Source: DASZOC01 sp035550975
GTDB taxonomy: Bacteria; Actinomycetota; CADDZG01; WHSQ01
Assembly (NCBI GenBank): GCA_035550975.1
Contig: DASZOC010000058.1
Location: forward strand, 1 to 10,874
DNA: 10,874 nucleotides
Reading direction: 5' to 3'
Part shown: positions 6,556 through 10,874 of the stretch, piece by piece
How positions within the stretch are numbered: the first letter of the stretch is position 1
Layout of the letters: the number at the start of each line of letters is the position of its first letter
Notes under the pieces: generated by a model
Told to the model about the DNA's origin: nothing
What the model saw: only the letters and a program-made list of their open reading frames with translations
Databases searched by the model: none
Program-made: the position numbers and the translations under genes

Positions 6556-8037
6556 CTACTTCAACGAGACCCACACCGACTTCGTCTGGGTGAACGCCTC
6601 CAGCGCGTGGACGCCGAGGTCCCTGCCGAAGCCGGACTGCTTATAGCCCCCGAAGCTCACCGATGGGTCGTAGAGGCCGTAGGTGTTGACCCACACGGTT
6701 CCGGCCTTGATCCCCCTGGCAACGCGATGAGCCTTGGAGATGTCCGAGGTCCAGACGGCCGAGGCGAGGCCGTAGATCGTGTCGTTCGCGACCCGGATCG
6801 CCTCGTCCACGTCGTCTACAGGGATCACCGTGACGACCGGGCCGAAGATCTCCTCCTGCGCGATCCGCATGTCGTTGCGCACACCGGTGAACACGGTCGG
6901 CTCGACGAAGTACCCGTCGCCGAGCTCGGTGGGGCATTCGCCGCCGGTTGCGACCTCGGCGCCCTCCGATCGGCCGATGTCGATGTAGCCGGTAACCCGA
7001 TCCAGTTGCTCCTTGGAGATGACCGGGCCCATCGCAGTGTCTTCCGCCAGCGCCGGACCGACCTTCATCTTTGCGGTGGAAGACACGAGTGCATCGACGA
7101 ACTCGTCGTGCACGCCCTTCTCGATCAGGATCCTCGTGCCCGCGGTGCATACCTGGCCCGAGTTCAGGAAGACGCCGTACATCGAGCCCTTGGACGCTTG
7201 CTTGAGGTTCGCATCGGAAAACACGATGTTCGGGGACTTACCACCAAGCTCGAGCGTCACGCGCTTGAGGTTGCCTTCCGACGCGTGGAGGATCTTCCGA
7301 CCGACCTCGGTCGACCCGGTGAACGAGATCTTGTCGACATCGGGATGCTGGGACAGCGCCGCACCGGCGTCCTCGCCGAATCCGCTGACGACGTTCACGA
7401 CGCCGTCGGGCACGCCTGCTTCGAGACAGAGCTCGGCGAGGCGAAGCGCGGTGAGCGGCGTCTGCTCGGCGGGCTTGAGGACGATCGCGTTGCCGAACGC
7501 GAGCGCCGGCGCCACCTTCCACGCGGCCATGATCAGTGGGAAGTTCCACGGGATGATCCCGCCGCACACGCCCATCGGCTCGCGCAGCGTGTAGACGAAC
7601 ATGTCGTCCTCTGTCGGGTTCGTCTCCCCGAAGACCTTCGTCGGCCACCCGGCGAAGTACTTGAAAGCTTCCGCCGCGGCCCACATCTCGCCGGACGCGA
7701 GCTGCAACGGCTTGCCCGAGTCGAGTGCCTCGAGCTGCGCGAGCTCGTTGGAGTTCTTCCGGATCAGATCCGCGACCTTGTTGAGCACGTCCGATCGCTT
7801 GCCCGGACGCAGCCCCGACCACCTGCGATCGTCGACCGCCCGGCGCGCAGCTCCGACGGCAGCATCCACGTCCGGAACCCCCGCCCGCGGGACCTCGCAG
7901 AACACCTGCCCTGTAGAAGGGTCGTAGACGTCGAAGGTGTCGCCCGAGGTGGCCTCGACCGAGCGGCCGTCGATCGTCATCTTCGGCTTGCCCTCCAGGA
8001 ACTTCGTTACCTCGGGCAAGAGCTCCGTCTGAGCCAT
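6556..8037 (-). CDS. NAD(P)-dependent aldehyde dehydrogenase, phenylacetaldehyde dehydrogenase-like
   Basis: A full-length ALDH-superfamily enzyme of 493 residues oxidising an aldehyde to its acid. Seen: PWNFP with N165 (oxyanion hole), K188 in the cofactor-binding LKPAE, GSTEVG (241-246), general base E263 in LELGGK, nucleophile C297 in NSGQVCTAGTR, and EEIFGP (395-400). The N-terminal V.KFL...IDGR and the C-terminal GTVWVN..GLYD...FGGYKQSGFGRD.G pattern resemble FeaB/StyD phenylacetaldehyde dehydrogenases, but betaine- or other aromatic-aldehyde enzymes are also close. It is not PaaZ, which carries a fused hydratase domain. Start: ATG with AGGAGG at 8046-8051, 8 nt away. Nearby paa genes favour a role in making phenylacetate, but they lie on the other strand beyond another gene, so this is inference. 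Confidence 0.9.
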   Translation of the reverse strand: MAQTELLPEVTKFLEGKPKMTIDGRSVEATSGDTFDVYDPSTGQVFCEVPRAGVPDVDAAVGAARRAVDDRRWSGLRPGKRSDVLNKVADLIRKNSNELAQLEALDSGKPLQLASGEMWAAAEAFKYFAGWPTKVFGETNPTEDDMFVYTLREPMGVCGGIIPWNFPLIMAAWKVAPALAFGNAIVLKPAEQTPLTALRLAELCLEAGVPDGVVNVVSGFGEDAGAALSQHPDVDKISFTGSTEVGRKILHASEGNLKRVTLELGGKSPNIVFSDANLKQASKGSMYGVFLNSGQVCTAGTRILIEKGVHDEFVDALVSSTAKMKVGPALAEDTAMGPVISKEQLDRVTGYIDIGRSEGAEVATGGECPTELGDGYFVEPTVFTGVRNDMRIAQEEIFGPVVTVIPVDDVDEAIRVANDTIYGLASAVWTSDISKAHRVARGIKAGTVWVNTYGLYDPSVSFGGYKQSGFGRDLGVHALEAFTQTKSVWVSLK

Positions 8038-8041
8038 GAGA

Positions 8042-8077
8042 TGGGCCTCCTCGTCGCGTCCTGGGGAAAGAGGCCCA
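8042..8077 (-). promoter_or_regulatory. Hairpin covering the aldehyde dehydrogenase ribosome binding site
   Basis: TGGGCCTC and GAGGCCCA form a perfect 8-bp inverted repeat around a 20-base loop in the 62-base gap between the nuclease stop and the dehydrogenase start. In the minus-strand transcript the second arm includes four bases of AGGAGG, so pairing would hide the ribosome site. It could tune translation, or act as a weak 3' end for the upstream nuclease transcript. No T-run follows. Confidence 0.4.
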
Positions 8078-8099
8078 GATTACTCGTTGGCCCCGGCGG

Positions 8100-9293
8100 T
8101 TAGGCCTCCTCGTCGACGATGACCGATGCCGGGCTCCGGTTGTTCGACCAGTCGCGGGCGACGACGCGGTACCAGTAGTGGGTGCCGCGAGTGACGTTCG
8201 AGTCGTAGTACGTGAGGTTGTCCGTGGTCCCGACCTTCGAGAAGTCGGACCCGTTCGTGCTGCGGTAGAGGTCGTATGCCGCGATGCCTGCGTTGTCGGT
8301 CGCCTGCGACCACGTGACCTTCACCCGCGCCGAGTCGGTCCGGCGGGCGTAGATGGAGACGTTCCCCGGCGTGGCCGGCAGCACCTCGTCGGGTCCGACG
8401 ACGGCCCAGCGGAACTGGTGGTCGGAGTAGAAGCCCTTCGTCCCGCGCGCCGTCTTCGGGTTGTATGCGGCGTCGACACCGGCGCCCCAGACGCCGCCGC
8501 GCACGAAGACGTAGTCGACGAACTTGCTCTCGTAGACGTTGTAACCCGAATCGACATAGCCGAACGTCTTCGTCAGCGCGTCCCAGAACGGGTGCGTCTT
8601 CACCTGCCCGTAGTCGACGTAGTTGAGCCCGACCTGGTTGAAGTCACCACCGAGGATCTCGAACTGGCTCGCCGAAGTCGACGGATACGCGTTGTCGAGC
8701 TTCGTAGCCATCACCTGTGACGTCTTCGTGATGTTGGCTCCGGGCACGTGCGTGCTCACCATTCCCAGGCGCAGGGTTCCCCTGTCCTCACTTACGAGAG
8801 CCCGGGCGTTGTACTTGTACTCGACCTTCGACCCCGGCCGCGCGTACTTCGTAACGATGTAGCCGCTCGTCCCCGCCTTCGACATGGTTGCCGTGTTGAT
8901 CACGATCGACATGTCGCGCTTGATGACGCGCGTGTCAGTCTCGCGGTACGCCTTGTCGCCGGCGTCGGCGACGACCGCGTAGGTCTGCCCGGTCTTGCGA
9001 GAAAAGGAGTTGGCGACGTAACGGGAGCTCTTCGAGTTGACCTCCTGCAACAGCAGGACGTCGGGGCGCCAGCCGATCACGTTCAGGACCCGGTCGGCGA
9101 AGACGTCCATCTCGCCCATGTTGCGGAGGTCTGCCGGGTCGAACCCCTCCAGGAGGTTCGCCGTGACGATTACGACGCGGTCCACAGGTGACACCGGTGG
9201 AGCGGCCGCGCTCGCGGGCGTCGTGAGCGTTCCCGCCACCATCGCAATTACAAGAACCGGCAGGATCGTCGCTCGCCGCAGTGTCGCCTTCAT
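8100..9293 (-). CDS. Secreted endonuclease/exonuclease/phosphatase-family enzyme with fibronectin type III domain
   Basis: 397 residues. A signal peptide (1 to about 30: KATLRR, then a hydrophobic core, then PASA-A) directs export. The EEP fold (about 38-300) shows N46 (TANLLEG), E84 (LLQEV), H182 (STHVPG), D217/N219 (GGDFN) and the terminal SDH (290-292), which is the Mg-dependent catalytic set of DNase I-like phosphodiesterases. A linker leads to an FN3 domain (about 305-393) with DNAGIAAYDLYRS and YWYRVVARD. Substrate is unclear: DNA, RNA, phospholipid or inositol phosphates are all cut by this fold. Secretion with FN3 favours an extracellular nuclease or phosphodiesterase held near polymer or the cell wall. 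The ATG has AAAGGGGG at 9301-9308, 7 nt away. A structured leader precedes it. Confidence 0.85.
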   Translation of the reverse strand: MKATLRRATILPVLVIAMVAGTLTTPASAAAPPVSPVDRVVIVTANLLEGFDPADLRNMGEMDVFADRVLNVIGWRPDVLLLQEVNSKSSRYVANSFSRKTGQTYAVVADAGDKAYRETDTRVIKRDMSIVINTATMSKAGTSGYIVTKYARPGSKVEYKYNARALVSEDRGTLRLGMVSTHVPGANITKTSQVMATKLDNAYPSTSASQFEILGGDFNQVGLNYVDYGQVKTHPFWDALTKTFGYVDSGYNVYESKFVDYVFVRGGVWGAGVDAAYNPKTARGTKGFYSDHQFRWAVVGPDEVLPATPGNVSIYARRTDSARVKVTWSQATDNAGIAAYDLYRSTNGSDFSKVGTTDNLTYYDSNVTRGTHYWYRVVARDWSNNRSPASVIVDEEA

Positions 9294-9437
9294 GTGGTAA
9301 CCCCCTTTGGCCTGGAATGTCGAGCATGTCGGTTTCCGGCCGGCGTGGGAATGGCCCTTTTGGGCGGATTCGCTCCCCTGTATGACTAGTCATCCGCTAT
9401 GGCGGCCGCCGGCTTGAACCGGCACCCTGCGTACGCG
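9294..9437 (-). promoter_or_regulatory. Long structured 5' leader of the secreted nuclease gene
   Basis: In the minus-strand direction I can draw: GCCGG/CCGGC (9408-9423); GCGGAT/ATCCGC (9364-9369 with 9392-9397) around the palindrome; a competing hairpin with outer GGGGA/TTCCC (9374-9378 with 9347-9351) and inner GCCC-AAAA-GGGC (9354-9365); and GGCCGGAA/TTCCAGGCC (9309-9341). The last one ends directly beside AAAGGGGG. Mutually exclusive pairings next to a ribosome site are typical of leader regulation, but I recognise no known riboswitch class, and GC-rich DNA makes dyads easily. A promoter must lie within or just upstream of this stretch, but none is clear. Confidence 0.4.
9382..9393. promoter_or_regulatory. 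Perfect 12-bp palindrome, likely protein-binding site
   Basis: ATGACTAGTCAT is a perfect palindrome with an AT-rich core in a GC-rich intergenic region, about 90 bases upstream of the nuclease start. It looks like an operator for a dimeric regulator. The regulator is unknown. Confidence 0.45.
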
Positions 9438-9467
9438 AGCGGGGGGCCGGTTTCCCGGCCCCCCGCT
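9438..9467 (-). terminator. Strong GC hairpin after the LPFTG surface-protein gene
   Basis: A perfect 13-bp stem (AGCGGGGGGCCGG with CCGGCCCCCCGCT) around a 4-base loop begins 32 bases after the surface-protein stop. No T-run follows on either strand, which is common for actinobacterial terminators. Position supports termination of the minus-strand surface-protein transcript and separates it from the nuclease leader. Confidence 0.75.
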
Positions 9468-9498
9468 GGTTCCCAGTCCGTTCCCGTTGCGTGGTGGT

Positions 9499-10413
9499 CT
9501 AGCTGTCGCTGCGCACCTTCAGAGCGGTGATGCCGGCGGCGATGAGGCCGAGGGCAGCGATCACGAAGGCGATGAGGCTGGCGCCGGTGAAGGGAAGCAC
9601 CGCACCCTTGACCGCTGCAGGCGCTGCGTTTCTCACCTGCGGGGCGACGTTTCTCACCTGCGGGGTGGCCTTGCGGATGACCACACCGAGGACCTCGTCG
9701 CAGTCTTTGAGGTTGACCATGTCCTGGCCCGCCTTGGCGGTGTCTGCCGGGCACACCTTGTCGGTGCGGCCGAGGACGTCTTCGTCGAAGCAGTCGGCCA
9801 GCGTGGTCATGGCGGCGCCTGCCTTGTCGGTGCCTGCGGGGCACACCGTGGCGGGGGCGACCACGTCGGGACGAACCTTGACCGGCTTGGCGGGCGCCGT
9901 GGGCTTGCCACAGTGGCCGTTGTTGTCGTCGTCGAAGTCCTGGTCGTTGCCACAACCGTTGTTGCCGTCCTGGTCGTAGATGTCGGAGCCACCGGGGCCG
10001 TTGGGCTTGTCGTCGCCGATGACACCCTCGTAGCGCATGGGGCCCTTGGAGTCGTCGGGGTTGGACTCGGCCTTGCCCTGGGTGCCGGAGCCACCGGGCT
10101 CGACGTAGCGGTCCTTGCCGGAGGGGTGGCTCGAGGCGGTGGTGTCGTCGTCGTTGTCGACGCCATCGCTGTCGCTGTCCTCGGTGTAGCTGGTGGAGGA
10201 GTCCGAGTCCGCGTCGCCGTCGTGGTCGCTCGCGGCGCCGGCGTCGTTCTTGCCGCCACCCTGGGTGTGGTCGGCCTTGTGGTGGGCCAGGGCCGGGGTC
10301 GCCATCAGCACCAGCAGACCCAGCACCGTGAGGATGCTGAGCAGGCTCGAGAAGGTGGTCTTGCGGGCGGCCTTGCTGGACTTGCGGGTGGTGCGGGTGT
10401 TGATCCGGATCAT
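9499..10413 (-). CDS. LPFTG-anchored, Asp-rich, cysteine-module surface protein
   Basis: 304 residues; I do not recognise a named family. A signal peptide with a long basic front (R3 to K18), hydrophobic core (about 21-37) and ATPALA ends near residue 43. Residues 55-170 are low-complexity Asp/Gly/Ser/Asn, including an EF-hand or thrombospondin-3-like loop at 79-90 (DSDSDGVDNDDD), so Ca2+ binding is plausible. Six cysteines pair by spacing: C154/C168, C191/C208, C221/C238; the last two pairs lie in a duplicated module. A Pro/Arg/Ala spacer leads to LPFTG (273-277), a hydrophobic helix (279-297) and a short basic tail, the standard sortase signal for wall attachment. Start: ATG with AAAGGAG at 10420-10426, 6 nt away; a GTG seven codons upstream lies inside a dyad and has no ribosome site. 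No sortase gene is in the window. Confidence 0.8.
   Translation of the reverse strand: MIRINTRTTRKSSKAARKTTFSSLLSILTVLGLLVLMATPALAHHKADHTQGGGKNDAGAASDHDGDADSDSSTSYTEDSDSDGVDNDDDTTASSHPSGKDRYVEPGGSGTQGKAESNPDDSKGPMRYEGVIGDDKPNGPGGSDIYDQDGNNGCGNDQDFDDDNNGHCGKPTAPAKPVKVRPDVVAPATVCPAGTDKAGAAMTTLADCFDEDVLGRTDKVCPADTAKAGQDMVNLKDCDEVLGVVIRKATPQVRNVAPQVRNAAPAAVKGAVLPFTGASLIAFVIAALGLIAAGITALKVRSDS
9627..9665 (-). repeat. Tandem repeat in the pre-anchor spacer of the surface protein
   Basis: An identical 18-base unit occurs at 9627-9644 and 9648-9665, a 21-base (seven-codon) period. It encodes two copies of PQVRN(V/A)A just before the LPFTG anchor. Such in-frame units can expand or contract by slippage and change how far the domain stands from the wall. 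Confidence 0.8.
9700..9846 (-). repeat. Duplicated cysteine module of the surface protein
   Basis: Residues 190-208 (VCPAGTDKAG..M..LADC) and 220-238 (VCPADTAKAG..M..LKDC) are two copies of one module, each with its cysteines 17 positions apart. Each pair probably forms a disulfide outside the cell. The copies match well in protein and partly in DNA. Confidence 0.75.
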
Positions 10414-10425
10414 GTCGCTCTCCTT

Positions 10426-10456
10426 TGTAGTCACTGCTTGCTGTCGTGTGACTACA
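10426..10456. promoter_or_regulatory. 9-bp inverted repeat just upstream of the surface-protein ribosome site
   Basis: TGTAGTCAC (10426-10434) and GTGACTACA (10448-10456) are exact inverted copies 13 bases apart. One arm overlaps the first base of AAAGGAG. A third related half-site, GACTACA, lies at 10521-10527. This suits either an operator for a dimeric regulator or a leader hairpin next to the ribosome site. Confidence 0.5.
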
Positions 10457-10464
10457 TTTCGCTA

Positions 10465-10491
10465 GCGACGACCCAACTCCTTCCTCGTCGC
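10465..10491. repeat. Second inverted repeat in the surface-protein leader
   Basis: GCGACGA (10465-10471) and TCGTCGC (10485-10491) are exact inverted copies 13 bases apart, the same spacing as the neighbouring 9-bp dyad. On the plus strand an A7 run follows. On the minus strand T residues precede the stem, so it is not a simple terminator for either direction. Confidence 0.4.
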
Positions 10492-10597
10492 GAAAAAAAT
10501 CTAACTTTTCGTGCTCGTACGACTACACACAGCGAGAATCAGCGCCTAGATGCCCCTTGTGGGCGGGTTTTCCGGGGGTGCGGGAGCTCTCGATCCA

Positions 10598-10644
10598 TCG
10601 AGTGGAGCGCTGAGTTCGGATATCGAACCTGGGGCTCCACTCGA
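10598..10644. repeat. Nested inverted repeat, 11-bp outer and 5-bp inner arms
   Basis: The outer arms TCGAGTGGAGC (10598-10608) and GCTCCACTCGA (10634-10644) pair perfectly. Inside, GTTCG (10614-10618) pairs with CGAAC (10624-10628) around GATAT. A short dyad CTCGAT/ATCGAG (10589-10602) overlaps the left arm and could compete. It would fold as a stable stem in RNA or single-stranded DNA. Function unknown. Confidence 0.55.
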
Positions 10645-10741
10645 CACCGAACGGCACCCGGACCCGGGCTGACGGGGAGGCTGACTGCCGTGCGACGCGC
10701 GTCACCGGGGCTCCACGAGGGGGTCCTACGGGGAGGGCGCG

Positions 10742-10759
10742 GGCGGCCCCCCGGCCGCC
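10742..10759. repeat. GC hairpin
   Basis: GGCGGCC, CCCC loop, GGCCGCC: a perfect 7-bp stem. It may be part of a larger fold with the adjacent 14-bp hairpin, but GC content makes short stems common, so little weight should be put on it alone. Confidence 0.35.
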
Positions 10760-10763
10760 GGCT

Positions 10764-10806
10764 ACCTCCGAGCACGCCTCTCGCGCCGCACGGGCGTGCT
10801 GGAGGT
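10764..10806. repeat. Strong 14-bp hairpin with single bulge
   Basis: ACCTCC (10764-10769), a bulged G, and AGCACGCC (10771-10778) pair with GGCGTGCT (10793-10800) and GGAGGT (10801-10806) around a 14-base loop. No T-run follows on either strand. It could be a terminator for a gene beyond the window edge or a structured RNA element. Confidence 0.55.
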
Positions 10807-10874
10807 CGATCGAAACAACCGATGCTGGTCGTTGCGTGCTCTCCAGATCCTCCCCTTCCAGGACCCCCTCGTTG

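Larger units (their letters stand above)
10414..10874. other. Long non-coding region upstream of the surface-protein gene
   Basis: 461 bases with no gene I can support. Short open frames here give Arg/Pro/Gly-rich, low-complexity translations without ribosome sites. The left part (10414-10530) is the leader and promoter region of the surface protein and contains two dyads and an A7 run at 10493-10499. The rest carries several strong inverted repeats, listed separately, and a 10-base direct repeat GGGGCTCCAC at 10631-10640 and 10707-10716. No tRNA, rRNA or insertion-sequence end is recognised. The neighbouring gene beyond 10874 is not visible. Confidence 0.6.

Noticed and set aside
6547..8103. 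518-codon open frame on the + strand opposite the aldehyde dehydrogenase
   Set aside because: The minus strand encodes a complete ALDH with every catalytic motif. The opposite frame gives an Arg/Asp/His-rich translation without domains, as expected from GC-rich codon bias.
8044..8115. 13-base direct repeat GGCCTCCTCGTCG (8044-8056 and 8103-8115)
   Set aside because: One copy holds the dehydrogenase ribosome site and the other the last codons of the nuclease; no element boundary or second repeat supports a mobile origin.
9408..9423. tRNA T-arm-like sequence on the minus strand (GCCGG-TTCAAG-CCGGC)
   Set aside because: The loop has six bases rather than seven, and no acceptor, D or anticodon arms can be drawn around it.
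10552..10571. GCCC-GGGC hairpin followed by TTTT on the + strand
   Set aside because: The stem is only four pairs, the T-run is short and displaced by GGG, and no + strand gene precedes it.

Overview
The window is GC-rich, roughly two-thirds G+C by eye. Gene spacing is tight, GTG starts are common, third codon positions are strongly G/C, and there is an LPxTG-type wall-anchored protein. Together these point to an actinomycete-phylum bacterium (Actinomycetota), probably from a deep-branching soil or aquatic lineage. I cannot name genus or order from sequence alone.

Left part (1-3240, + strand): a compact phenylacetate operon, paaR-paaA-paaB-paaC-paaD. A TetR-type repressor leads it. A pseudopalindrome at 22-35 fits the PaaR operator consensus I recall from Thermus and sits just before the first ribosome binding site. 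The genes overlap or nearly touch (ATGA, 4-nt gap, TGATG, GTGA), so translation is probably coupled. The operon encodes the phenylacetyl-CoA ring epoxidase (PaaA/B/C) and its Fe-S maturation factor PaaD. The reductase PaaE is absent: the next gene converges one base after paaD.

Middle (3242-8037, - strand): a 1061-residue cyclic-di-GMP protein, GAF-GGDEF-GAF-GAF-GAF-HD-GYP, so both synthesis and breakdown modules lie in one chain. It is preceded by a good match to a flagellar/WhiG-type sigma-28 promoter. Upstream of it lies an aldehyde dehydrogenase with an intact active site that resembles phenylacetaldehyde dehydrogenases; it could feed phenylacetate to the paa pathway. A hairpin in its leader covers part of its ribosome binding site.

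Right part (8100-10413, - strand): two exported proteins. One is a secreted endonuclease/exonuclease/phosphatase-fold enzyme with a C-terminal fibronectin type III domain. The other is an LPFTG-anchored, Asp-rich surface protein with paired cysteine modules. A 13-bp GC hairpin separates them. The nuclease has a long, dyad-rich leader that includes a perfect 12-bp palindrome.

Right end (10414-10874): no gene that I can support. This stretch holds two dyads next to the surface-protein start and a cluster of strong inverted repeats further out. It is the least explained part of the window. I found no phage, transposase, CRISPR array, rRNA or tRNA.
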